Assembly (NCBI GenBank): GCA_036001065.1 | Contig: DASYUQ010000236.1 | Coordinates: 1 to 33,489 of the forward strand | Direction: 5' to 3' | From: Candidatus Methylomirabilota bacterium | GTDB taxonomy: Bacteria; Methylomirabilota; Methylomirabilia; Rokubacteriales; CSP1-6 | Length of the DNA stretch: 33,489 nt | Shown: one piece after another, positions 6,247-13,736 of the stretch | How the letters are laid out: every line of letters begins with the position of its first letter | How positions within the stretch are numbered: the stretch's first letter is position 1 | The notes under the pieces: generated by a model | Told to the model about the DNA's origin: nothing | Database searches by the model: none | Seen by the model: the letters and a program-made list of their open reading frames with translations, nothing else | Program-made: the position numbers and the translations under genes

Positions 6247-7622
6247 TGGCGCGCCCGACGACCACCCGCGAGTTCATGCTGGGCGAGGGGGCCGGCACCG
6301 GAAGCGGCAGCCAGAACATCCACGTCGGGGTGGGCCCCGCCCATCCGGCCATGCACGGGATCATCCGGATCCAGGCCGAGCTGGACGGCGAGGTCATCGT
6401 GAAGGCGGACGTCGAGATCGGCTATCTCCACCGCGCCTTCGAGAAGGATTGTGAAGTCGGCGGGTGGAACAACGCCATTCCCTACACGGACCGCCTGAAC
6501 TACGTATCTCCGCTCATCAACAACTTCGGGTATGCCTCCGCGGTCGAAAAGCTTCTGGGTATCGAGATCACCGAGCGCTGCCAGTACATCCGCGTGATCA
6601 CGTCCGAGATCTCGCGGATCTGCGATCACCTCACCTGCGTCGGCGCCTCCGCGATGGAGCTGGGCGCCTTCACCGTCTTCCTCTATATGATCAAGGCCCG
6701 CGAATTCCTCTGGGAGCTCGTGGAGGACGTGACCGGTGCCCGCCTGACCATCTCCTACGGCCGGGTGGGGGGGGTGAAGGCCGACCTGCCGCCCGACTTC
6801 GGGGACAAGATGCGGGCCGCCTTCAAACAGGTGCGCGAGGTCCTCGACGAGGTGCACCGCCTGCTGACCGGCAACCGGATTTTCATGGACCGCATGGTCG
6901 GGGTCGGCGCGCTGTCCAGGGAGGAGACGATCGCCTACGCCATCACCGGCCCGATGCTGCGCGCGGTGGGTGTACCCTACGACGTCCGCCGGGCCCAGCC
7001 CTACTACGTGTACGACCGGCTGGACTGGGAGGTGCCCACCCAGGCTGCCGGCGACAACTTCGCGCGGTACCTGGTCCGTATGGCCGAGATGGAGCAGTCG
7101 ATGCGCATCGCCGAGCAGGCGCTGGACCAGATCCCGGGCGGTCCGATCAACGTGGACCACCAGGGACGCCCCCTCGACCCCGCGACGTATGTGGACCAGG
7201 GCAAGCAGGGCAAGACGGAATCGCTGCTGCTCATCCCGATCCGGCTGTCCCCCAATCTTCAGGGTTCGGAGCGACCGGCCCACCAGCGCATCAATGCCGC
7301 GGACAAGAGGGTGATCCTCCCCCCCAAGGAGACCACCTACGGCTCCATCGAGGGCTTGATGAACCATTTCATGCTGATCATGGAGGGCTACGGGATCCGC
7401 CCGCCCCCGGGCGAGGCGTATTTCGCGGTGGAGGGCGCCAACGGCGAGCTCGGCTTCTACGTCGTTTCCGACGGGACCGACCGCCCGTACCGCGTCCGCT
7501 GCCGCCCGCCGTGCCTGCCGCCCATGGCCGCGCTCCACCGGATGATCGAGGGCGAGATGGTGGCGGACCTGGTCCCCACCTTCGGCTCGGTGAACATGAT
7601 CGGAGGGGAACTGGACCGGTGA
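6246..7622 (+). CDS. nuoD: NADH-quinone oxidoreductase subunit D (49 kDa)
   Basis: 458 residues. NuoD forms the quinone-binding pocket together with NuoB. Conserved features are VGPAHPAMHG, with the histidines of the quinone site, then EIGYLHRAFEK, YTDRLNYVSP, GNRIFMDRMVGVG and the C-terminal DLVPTFGSVNMIGGELDR. The protein is longer than the common 390-420 residues. The extra length sits between PGGPINVD and DKRVILPPKE (about residues 305-350) and looks like a roughly 47-residue insertion with motifs DPATYVDQG and PIRLSPN. The C-terminal tail ends ELDR rather than the more usual DR after a short stretch, so the active core seems intact. It overlaps nuoC by one base and nuoE by four (GTGA). 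Confidence 0.96.
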   Translation: MARPTTTREFMLGEGAGTGSGSQNIHVGVGPAHPAMHGIIRIQAELDGEVIVKADVEIGYLHRAFEKDCEVGGWNNAIPYTDRLNYVSPLINNFGYASAVEKLLGIEITERCQYIRVITSEISRICDHLTCVGASAMELGAFTVFLYMIKAREFLWELVEDVTGARLTISYGRVGGVKADLPPDFGDKMRAAFKQVREVLDEVHRLLTGNRIFMDRMVGVGALSREETIAYAITGPMLRAVGVPYDVRRAQPYYVYDRLDWEVPTQAAGDNFARYLVRMAEMEQSMRIAEQALDQIPGGPINVDHQGRPLDPATYVDQGKQGKTESLLLIPIRLSPNLQGSERPAHQRINAADKRVILPPKETTYGSIEGLMNHFMLIMEGYGIRPPPGEAYFAVEGANGELGFYVVSDGTDRPYRVRCRPPCLPPMAALHRMIEGEMVADLVPTFGSVNMIGGELDR

Positions 7623-8104
7623 GCCTCACCACGCCCGTCGCCTTCACCCCCGAGCAGCTGGCCGAGGTGCGCCGGCTGCAGGCGCTCTACCCGGACCGGC
7701 GCGCGGCGCTCCTGCCCGTGCTCCACATGGCCCAGGACGCCTTCGGCTACATCTCCCTCGAGGTGGAGGAGTACGTGGCCGGACTCTTCGACCTGACGCC
7801 GGCGCACGTGCACGAGGTCGTGACCTTCTACACCATGTTCTTCCAGCGGCCCAAGGGGCGGCACGTGGTGGCCGTCTGCCACAACCTCTCCTGCCACCTG
7901 GCCGGGGCGCCCCGGATTCTCGCCCACCTTAAAGAACGGCTCGGCCTCGAGGTCGGGCAGACCACCGACGACGGTCGGGTGACGCTGCTGTCCGTCGAAT
8001 GCCTCTGCGCCTGCGAGCACGCGCCGATGATGCAGGTCGACGACCGCTACCAGTTCGATCTGACGCCGGCCCGGGTCGATCGGATCCTCGAGGAGCTTCG
8101 GTGA
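7619..8104 (+). CDS. nuoE: NADH-quinone oxidoreductase subunit E (24 kDa)
   Basis: 161 residues from GTG 7619, overlapping the nuoD stop in GTGA. It is a thioredoxin-like protein holding 2Fe-2S cluster N1a in the NADH-dehydrogenase module. The ligands are C87 and C92 (VCHNLSC) and C128 and C132 (ECLCAC); the usual glycine inside the second pair is an extra cysteine, C130. The helical N-terminal part (PVLHMAQDAFGYIS, then VHEVVTFYTMF) is standard. It overlaps nuoF by four bases (GTGA at 8101). Confidence 0.96.
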   Translation: MSLTTPVAFTPEQLAEVRRLQALYPDRRAALLPVLHMAQDAFGYISLEVEEYVAGLFDLTPAHVHEVVTFYTMFFQRPKGRHVVAVCHNLSCHLAGAPRILAHLKERLGLEVGQTTDDGRVTLLSVECLCACEHAPMMQVDDRYQFDLTPARVDRILEELR

Positions 8105-9327
8105 CCGGCGAGAGGATCCTCACCCGCAACTTCCACCGCGCCGACGCCCACACGCTGGCGGCCTACCGCGAGACCGGCGGTTACACGGCCTGGGAGAAGG
8201 CGCAGACGATGGAGCCGACGGCGATCACGGAGGAGGTGAAGAAGTCTAACCTCCGCGGTCTGGGGGGCGCCGGCTTTCCGACGGGGATGAAGTGGTCCTT
8301 CATCCCCAAGAACCACGCCGGGCCCGTCTACTTGGTCATCAACGCCGACGAGGCCGAGCCGGGGACGTTCAAGGACCGCTACCTGCTCGAGCGCGAGCCC
8401 CACGCCGTGATCGAAGGGATGCTCATCGCCGCGCGGGCCATCCGGTCGTCGGTGGGCTTCGTCTACATCCGCGGCGAATACGTGGAGCCGTGGCGCCGCT
8501 TCTCGGCGGCCGTGCGGGAGGCCTCCGAGGCCGGCTATCTGGGCGGAGGCTTCGACGTCGTCGTTCACCGCGGTGCCGGCGCCTACATCTGCGGCGAGGA
8601 GACCGGCCTGATCTCGTCGCTGGAGGGCCGGAAGGGCTGGCCCAAGCTCAAGCCGCCCTTCCCGGCCATCAAGGGCGCGTTCGGCGCGCCGACCATCGTC
8701 AACAACGTCGAGACCATCTGCCACCTGCCTCACATCATCAACCGGGGCGCCGGGTGGTTCGCCAGCCTCGGCACCAAGACCCAGGGCGGCACGCGCATGT
8801 ACTCCGTCTCCGGGCGCGTGAAGCGGCCGGGGGTCTACGAGGCGTCGGTGGCCCTCACCCTGCGCCAGCTGATCTACGACTTGGCCGGCGGCGTGACCGG
8901 CAACGGCCGGCTCAAAGCCGTGGTGCCCGGCGGCTCGTCGGCGGCGATCCTGAGAGCCGACGAGATCGACGTCACCCTGGACGTGGATGGCCTGAAGAAC
9001 GCCGGCACCATGGCCGGCTCGGCGGGCGTGATCGTGATGGACGAGACGGTCTCGATTCCCGAGGCGCTCATGGTGGTCGCGCGCTTCTACGCCCACGAGA
9101 GCTGCGGCCAATGCACGCCGTGCCGCGAGTGCACGGGCTGGATCTACAAGATCACGGAGCGCATCGTCGAGGGGCGCGGCCGGAAGGAGGACCTCGACAC
9201 CGTCCTCGACGTCGCCCGGCGGGGCGTCGGCACCACCATCTGCGCCTTCTACGACGGCGCCGTGGGGCCGTACATCTCCTACATCGAGAAGTTCCGTGAC
9301 GAGTTCGAGGCCCTGGTTACCAAATAA
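8101..9327 (+). CDS. nuoF: NADH-quinone oxidoreductase subunit F (NADH/FMN)
   Basis: 408 residues from GTG 8101. NuoF binds NADH and FMN and carries 4Fe-4S cluster N3. The glycine-rich nucleotide loop reads LRGLGGAGFPTGMKW (residues 51-65), with Leu where many homologues have Arg. NADEAEPGTFKDR (81-93) and GAGAYICGEETGL (158-170) are the FMN/NADH-contact motifs. N3 ligands are C335, C338 and C341 (SCGQCTPC) and C381 (TTICAF). Unlike the upstream junctions, which overlap, the gap to nuoG is 91 nt and is filled by a dispersed two-hairpin element. Confidence 0.97.
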   Translation: MTGERILTRNFHRADAHTLAAYRETGGYTAWEKAQTMEPTAITEEVKKSNLRGLGGAGFPTGMKWSFIPKNHAGPVYLVINADEAEPGTFKDRYLLEREPHAVIEGMLIAARAIRSSVGFVYIRGEYVEPWRRFSAAVREASEAGYLGGGFDVVVHRGAGAYICGEETGLISSLEGRKGWPKLKPPFPAIKGAFGAPTIVNNVETICHLPHIINRGAGWFASLGTKTQGGTRMYSVSGRVKRPGVYEASVALTLRQLIYDLAGGVTGNGRLKAVVPGGSSAAILRADEIDVTLDVDGLKNAGTMAGSAGVIVMDETVSIPEALMVVARFYAHESCGQCTPCRECTGWIYKITERIVEGRGRKEDLDTVLDVARRGVGTTICAFYDGAVGPYISYIEKFRDEFEALVTK

Positions 9328-9343
9328 TGATGACGACGACCGT

Positions 9344-9415
9344 GTTCGAGCGCGGGCTTTGCCGGCGCAATCCTGGGGGGAGGTTCCGGAAGGGGGGCGA
9401 AGCCCCCCTCCGGGG
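9344..9415 (+). repeat. Dispersed two-hairpin element, copy 2 (nuoF/nuoG junction)
   Basis: Stem 1 arms are 9350-9357 (GCGCGGGC) and 9361-9368 (GCCGGCGC), with one mismatch. A purine tract (six G, then AGG) spans 9375-9383. Stem 2 spans 9385-9414, with seven G-C pairs around a GAA loop at 9399-9401 and further pairing below a one-base bulge. The element ends 3 nt before the nuoG ATG (9419). If stem 2 folds, the GGAGG tract is only about 5 unpaired bases from the start codon. Confidence 0.85.
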
Positions 9416-9418
9416 ATA

Positions 9419-11026
9419 ATGCCGAAGCTGACGATCGACGGGAAAGAGATCGAGGTGGCGCCCGGCACCAACCTCATCGAGGCGGCGCGCGCGCTCGGCA
9501 TCGAGGTGCCGCACTACTGCTATCATCCCGGCCTCTCGGTGGCCGGCCAGTGCCGACTGTGCATGGTGGACATCGAGAAGGCGCCCCGGCCCACGATCGC
9601 CTGCAACACGGTGGCCAGCGACGGGATGGTGGTGTCGACGCAGACGGAGCGGGTGCTGGAGACGCGGAAGTCGATCATGGAGTTCCACCTCATCAACCAC
9701 CCGCTGGACTGTCCCGTCTGCGACCAGGCCGGCGAGTGCTGGCTGCAGATCTACTACATGAAGCACGGGCTCTACGACCCGCGGATGGTGGACGAGAAGG
9801 TCCACAAGCCCAAGGCGGTGCCGCTGGGGCCTCACGTGATCCTCGACGCCGAGCGCTGCATCCTCTGCTCGCGCTGCGTGCGCTTCTGCGACGAGGTCAC
9901 GGCCACCGGCGAGCTGGGCATCTTCGACCGCGGCGATCGCTCGGAGATCGGGCTCTTCCCGGGCCGGGAGCTGGAAAACAAGTACTCGGGCAACGTCGTC
10001 GACATCTGCCCGGTGGGTGCCTTGACCGATCGCGACTTCCGCTTCCAGGTGCGGGTCTGGTACCTCGACGCCGCCAAGTCCATCTGCCCCGGCTGCGCCC
10101 GCGGCTGCAACATCGAGGTCCACGTCAACCGGCGGCGCCCGCACCACGCCCAGGGCCGGCGGGTGGCGCGCCTCAAGCCGCGCTTCAACGCGGCCGTGAA
10201 CAAGTGGTGGATCTGCGACGACGGGCGCTACGGCTTCGGCTTCGTGGACGACCCGAGCCGCCTCCGCTCGCCGCTCCGGCGCGAGGGCGGCCAGCCGCTG
10301 CCGGTGGCGTGGGACGAGGCGATCGCCGGGGTCGCCGGAGCGCTCACGCGCCATCCGCCCGCGGAGATCGGTGTCATCGCCTCGCCGAAGATGGCCAACG
10401 AGGACCTCTTCGCGCTCCGGCGGGTGCTGGAGCGCCGCGGCGCCGCCCAGGTCGCCTTCGTGGTGCCGCCGCGGGTGCCGGGCGACGAGGACAAGCTCCT
10501 GATCCGGGCCGACAAGAACCCGAACACGCGCGGGGCCGAGCTGATCGGGCTCGGCGGCGACACCGCCGCGATCCTGGCCGCCGCCCGCGCGCGCCGGTTG
10601 AGCTGTCTGTGGATCTTCGACCACGATCTGCTCGACGCCGGGTGGCCGGAGGCGGAGACGCGCGCCGCCCTGGGGGCGGTGGAGACGCTCATCTGGAGCG
10701 GCCCCAACGCCAACGCCACCAGCGCGCTGGCCCGCTGGGTCCTGCCCGCGGCGGCCTGGGTGGAGCGGGAGGGCACCTTCACCAACTTCGAGGGACGCGT
10801 GCAGCGGTTCCGGACGGCCGTCGACCCGCTGGGCGAGGCGCTCCCCGACTGGGAGATCCTGGGCCGCGTCCTCACCGCGCTGGGGGAGCCGACCCCGGCC
10901 GCGCGCGCGGAGCACTGGTTCCGCGAGCTGGCGCGCTCGGTCCCGGCCTTCGCCGGCATGACCTACCAATCCATCGGCGACACCGGCCAGATGGTGGGCA
11001 CGACTCGAGAGGCAGCGCGCGCATGA
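9419..11026 (+). CDS. nuoG: NADH-quinone oxidoreductase subunit G (short form)
   Basis: 535 residues from ATG 9419. This iron-sulfur chain subunit has its cluster ligands in order: 2Fe-2S at C34, C45, C48 and C62; the His-ligated 4Fe-4S at H94, C98, C101 and C107; a 4Fe-4S at C147, C150, C153 and C197 (CILCSRC, then CPVGAL); and an N7-type site at C223, C226, C230 and C266, which many complex I enzymes lack. The molybdopterin-fold part after about residue 270 is much shorter than in the roughly 900-residue E. coli protein, and no molybdenum-cofactor role is expected. There is no ordinary Shine-Dalgarno directly upstream because the start lies against the hairpin of the repeat at 9344-9415. 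Confidence 0.95.
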   Translation: MPKLTIDGKEIEVAPGTNLIEAARALGIEVPHYCYHPGLSVAGQCRLCMVDIEKAPRPTIACNTVASDGMVVSTQTERVLETRKSIMEFHLINHPLDCPVCDQAGECWLQIYYMKHGLYDPRMVDEKVHKPKAVPLGPHVILDAERCILCSRCVRFCDEVTATGELGIFDRGDRSEIGLFPGRELENKYSGNVVDICPVGALTDRDFRFQVRVWYLDAAKSICPGCARGCNIEVHVNRRRPHHAQGRRVARLKPRFNAAVNKWWICDDGRYGFGFVDDPSRLRSPLRREGGQPLPVAWDEAIAGVAGALTRHPPAEIGVIASPKMANEDLFALRRVLERRGAAQVAFVVPPRVPGDEDKLLIRADKNPNTRGAELIGLGGDTAAILAAARARRLSCLWIFDHDLLDAGWPEAETRAALGAVETLIWSGPNANATSALARWVLPAAAWVEREGTFTNFEGRVQRFRTAVDPLGEALPDWEILGRVLTALGEPTPAARAEHWFRELARSVPAFAGMTYQSIGDTGQMVGTTREAARA

Positions 11027-11037
11027 GGATCATCGCT

Positions 11038-11107
11038 GTTCGAGCGCGGGCTGTGCCCGCGCAATCGAAGGGGGGAGGGTTCGGAAGGGGGGCGTAGCCC
11101 CCTCCGA
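11038..11107 (+). repeat. Dispersed two-hairpin element, copy 3 (nuoG/nuoH junction)
   Basis: Stem 1 is perfect: GCGCGGGC (11044-11051), loop TGT, GCCCGCGC (11055-11062). A purine tract GGGGGGAGGG (11070-11079) precedes stem 2 (11081-11107, loop around GTA). The element ends 3 nt before the nuoH ATG (11111). With stem 2 folded, the tract would be about 4 unpaired bases from the start codon, matching the layout in front of nuoG. Confidence 0.85.
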
Positions 11108-11110
11108 GTT

Positions 11111-12205
11111 ATGGACCTGGGGATCGCGTTCGGCCGCGTCGCCTTCGTCATGCTGTTCGTGCTGAACGTGGGCGGCCTGCTCACCTGGGTCGAGCGCAAG
11201 CAGTCGGCGATCATGCAGGACCGCATCGGGGCCAATCGCGCTTCCATCTTCGGGTTCCGGCTCATGGGGCTGTTCCACCCCCTGGCCGACGCCATCAAGA
11301 TGCTGACCAAGGAGGACTTCCGGCCGGCGCGGGCCGACCGCTTCCTCTTCACGCTGGCGCCCTTCGTCTCGGTCTTCTTCGCGCTGGCGGCCTTCGCGTC
11401 GATCCCGTTCGGCGACACCCTGCACCTGGCCGGGCGCGAGATCCCACTGCAGGCGGTCACCATGAACGTCGGTATCCTGTACGTCTTCGCCATGCTCTCG
11501 CTGGGTGTGTACGGGGTGATGATGGCGGGCTGGTCGTCGGCCAACAACTTCGCCCTGCTCGGGGGTCAGCGGGCGGCGGCGCTCATGATCTCGGCGGAGA
11601 TCGCCATCGGCGCCTCCATCATGGGGGTGATCATGGTCTACGGCTCGCTCAACATGCAGGACATCGTGCGCGGGCAGGGGGAACCGCTGCTGCCGTGGGT
11701 CTTCGGCGCCTGGGTCCCCGCCTGGGGGATCCTGACCCAGCCGCTGGCCTTCCTCCTGTTCCTCACCGCGGGCATCGCCGCCACCAAGCGCATCCCCTTC
11801 GACATGCCCGAGGGAGAATCGGAGATCATCGGCTACTTCATCGAGTACAGCGGCATGAAGTTCGGCATGTTCGCCATGGCCGATTTCTTGGAGTCGGTGG
11901 TCATCGCGGGAATGACCACCGCGCTCTTCCTCGGCGGCTGGCAGGTTCCGTATCTCTCCGCCGGCGGCTTCCAGTTTCCGTGGGGCTGGACGCTCGGGCT
12001 CCCGCACCTGCTGGTGGTGCTCCTGCAGGTCGGCGCCTTCGTGGTCAAGGTCAGCGCGATGATCTTCGTCCTCATGCTCATCCGGTGGACGCTGCCGCGC
12101 TTCCGCTACGATCAGGCGATGCGGCTGGGCTGGCTGGGGCTCTTCCCGCTGTCGATCGCCAACATCGTCGTGACCGGGCTCATCCTGTTAGTCGGGCGGG
12201 CCTGA
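11111..12205 (+). CDS. nuoH: NADH-quinone oxidoreductase subunit H
   Basis: 364 residues with about eight membrane helices. NuoH docks the peripheral arm and lines the quinone tunnel. Recognisable blocks are the first helix ending TWVERKQSAIMQDRIGAN, then GLFHPLADAIKMLTKE, RADRFLFTLAP, the acidic loop KRIPFDMPEGESEIIGYF with its conserved glutamates, and EYSGMKFGMF. The C-terminal helices contain VSAMIFVLMLIRWTLPRFRYDQ. The ATG follows the copy 3 repeat by 3 nt, with no separate Shine-Dalgarno between them. The stop overlaps the nuoI start by one base (TGATG). Confidence 0.96.
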   Translation: MDLGIAFGRVAFVMLFVLNVGGLLTWVERKQSAIMQDRIGANRASIFGFRLMGLFHPLADAIKMLTKEDFRPARADRFLFTLAPFVSVFFALAAFASIPFGDTLHLAGREIPLQAVTMNVGILYVFAMLSLGVYGVMMAGWSSANNFALLGGQRAAALMISAEIAIGASIMGVIMVYGSLNMQDIVRGQGEPLLPWVFGAWVPAWGILTQPLAFLLFLTAGIAATKRIPFDMPEGESEIIGYFIEYSGMKFGMFAMADFLESVVIAGMTTALFLGGWQVPYLSAGGFQFPWGWTLGLPHLLVVLLQVGAFVVKVSAMIFVLMLIRWTLPRFRYDQAMRLGWLGLFPLSIANIVVTGLILLVGRA

Positions 12206-12744
12206 TGCGGCTCCGGCAGCGGTTCTACGTGGTCGAGGTGGTGGCGGGGCTGGCGCTGACTGGCCGCCACTTCTTCCGCAACATGGGGCGCCACATCGCC
12301 CACGCCCTCGGCCGGTCGGACGCCAAGGGCGCCGTCACCGTCCAGTACCCGGAGGAACACCGCCCGTACTCGCCGCGCCTGCGGAGCCTGCACCGCCTGG
12401 TGCGCCGCGAGGACGGCTCGCCCCGCTGCGTGGCCTGCATGATGTGCGAGACCGTGTGCCCGGCCCGTTGCATCTACATCGTCGCCGACGAGCACCCCAA
12501 CCCCGAGATCGAGAAGGTCCCGGACCGCTTCGACATCGATCTGGGCAAGTGCGTGTTTTGCGGCTTCTGCGTGGAGGCCTGTCCGGAGGACGCCATCCGG
12601 ATGGACACCGGCATCCTCGAATTCTCCTCCTACAGCCGGACGGGCATGATCTACACGAAGGAGACGCTGCTCAGCCTCGAGCCGGCGGGCCCCGACGGCC
12701 GCCCGACGTCGCCGGTCCCGATTCCGGCGGACCGGAGACCGTAA
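12205..12744 (+). CDS. nuoI: NADH-quinone oxidoreductase subunit I (2x 4Fe-4S)
   Basis: 179 residues. NuoI carries clusters N6a and N6b, passing electrons from NuoG toward N2. The two ferredoxin motifs are C75, C78, C81 and C85 ([12 protein letters not shown]) and C116, C119, C122 and C126 ([12 protein letters not shown]). An N-terminal amphipathic stretch (about 1-35) anchors it to the membrane arm, and [10 protein letters not shown] lies ahead of the first cluster. The C-terminus is Pro-rich ([13 protein letters not shown]). The gene overlaps nuoH and nuoJ by one base each. Confidence 0.96.
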   Translation: MRLRQRFYVVEVVAGLALTGRHFFRNMGRHIAHALGRSDAKGAVTVQYPEEHRPYSPRLRSLHRLVRREDGSPRCVACMMCETVCPARCIYIVADEHPNPEIEKVPDRFDIDLGKCVFCGFCVEACPEDAIRMDTGILEFSSYSRTGMIYTKETLLSLEPAGPDGRPTSPVPIPADRRP

Positions 12745-13235
12745 TGGCGCTCGCCGCGTTCCTGCTCATCGCCGCCGTGGCCGTGGCCTCGGCGCTCGGG
12801 CTCATCCTCAAGCGGAACGCCATCCACGGAGCCCTCTTCCTGGTGGTGAACCTCGGCAGCATCGCCGCGCTCTACCTGATGCTGGGCGCGGAGTTCCTGG
12901 CGGCGGCGCAGGTCATCGTCTACGCCGGGGCCATCATGGTGCTCTTCGTCTTCGCCATCATGGTGCTCATCCCCGGCAAGGAGGAGACGGGGCCCGACCC
13001 CCGGAGGTCGTACCGGCTGCTGGCGGCGCCGCTGGGCGCGCTGCTCCTGTTCGAGCTGGCCGTGGTGCTGGCGACCCGCTGGGCGGCTCCGGCCACGGCG
13101 CCGGCGCCCGCGGGAAGCGTCGAGGCGATCGGGCGGCTCCTCTTTACCGACTTCCTGTTCCCGTTCGAGCTGACCTCGGTGCTGCTGCTGGCGGCGATGG
13201 TCGGCGTGCTGCTGCTGGCCAGACGGCGGGCATGA
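12744..13235 (+). CDS. nuoJ: NADH-quinone oxidoreductase subunit J
   Basis: 163 residues with five predicted membrane helices. The conserved third-helix block [23 protein letters not shown], containing the pi-bulge region of NuoJ, lies at about residues 51-73. The loop [13 protein letters not shown] and an Ala/Pro linker ([10 protein letters not shown]) precede the last helices. NuoJ belongs to the E-channel region of the membrane arm. Its start overlaps the nuoI stop (TAATG), and its stop overlaps the nuoK start (ATGA). Confidence 0.95.
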   Translation: MALAAFLLIAAVAVASALGLILKRNAIHGALFLVVNLGSIAALYLMLGAEFLAAAQVIVYAGAIMVLFVFAIMVLIPGKEETGPDPRRSYRLLAAPLGALLLFELAVVLATRWAAPATAPAPAGSVEAIGRLLFTDFLFPFELTSVLLLAAMVGVLLLARRRA

Positions 13236-13534
13236 TTCCCGAGGCCTACTACCTGGCGCTGTCGGCGATGCTGTTCACGATCGGCGCGGTGGGGGTCGTC
13301 ATCCGGCGCAACCCGCTGGTGATCTTCATGTCGATCGAGCTGGCGCTGAACGCCGCCAATCTGGCGCTGGTGGCGTTCGGCCATCGGCACGGCAGCTCCG
13401 AGGGCCAGGTGCTGGTGTTCTTCGTCATGGCGGTGGCGGCCGCCGAGGTCGCCGTCGGGCTGGCCATCATCGTGGCCATCTTCCGCCTGCGCCAGCGCCT
13501 CAGCGTCGACGATCTCAGCCTCATGCGGTGGTAG
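13232..13534 (+). CDS. nuoK: NADH-quinone oxidoreductase subunit K
   Basis: 100 residues and three membrane helices, the standard size. The proton-channel glutamates are at E36 ([13 protein letters not shown]) and E72 ([10 protein letters not shown]), the same numbers as in E. coli. This is the last complex I gene in the run. nuoL, nuoM and nuoN, which usually follow, are absent, and a triple 63-bp repeat starts over the stop codon. The proton-pumping antiporter-like subunits must be encoded elsewhere if this complex is a full-length enzyme. Confidence 0.96.
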   Translation: MIPEAYYLALSAMLFTIGAVGVVIRRNPLVIFMSIELALNAANLALVAFGHRHGSSEGQVLVFFVMAVAAAEVAVGLAIIVAIFRLRQRLSVDDLSLMRW

Positions 13535-13717
13535 TGCGAGCCGCAGGACGTCGCGGGGCGGGGGCCCCGCCGTCCGAGGCGAGCCTATGGAGAGTAGTGC
13601 GAGCCGCAGGGCGTCGCGGGGCGGGGGCCCCGCCGTCCGAGGCGAGCGTATGGAGAGTAGTGCGAGCCGCAGGGCGTCGCGGGGCGGGCCCGGCCGTCCG
13701 AGGCGAGCTTATGATAT
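13531..13717 (+). repeat. Three tandem copies of a 63-bp palindromic repeat
   Basis: Units start at 13531, 13594 and 13657, each with GTAGTGCGAGCCGCAGG; the third is two bases shorter. Each contains a hairpin with arms GCGGGGC and GCCCCGC, flanked by an outer GGACG/CGTCC (or G-U variant) pair. The period of 63 is a multiple of three, so reading frames stay open through the array; that is not evidence of a protein. The first unit begins within the last codons of nuoK. Confidence 0.9.
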
Positions 13718-13736
13718 GGCGGATGTAGGAGGACTC

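Noticed and set aside
8047-10969. Long minus-strand reading frames of 480-550 residues opposite nuoF and nuoG
   Set aside because: They mirror strongly supported genes, are His/Arg/Val-rich without domains, and follow from high GC at third codon positions.
13528-13728. Possible repeat protein with a 21-residue period upstream of pdhA
   Set aside because: The 63-bp period keeps any frame open; there is no ribosome-binding site and each unit is mainly a palindrome.
13587-13736. N-terminal extension of PdhA through the tandem repeats
   Set aside because: The ATG at 13737 has a strong AGGAGG and matches the family start; the extension is repeat-encoded and Arg/Ser-rich.
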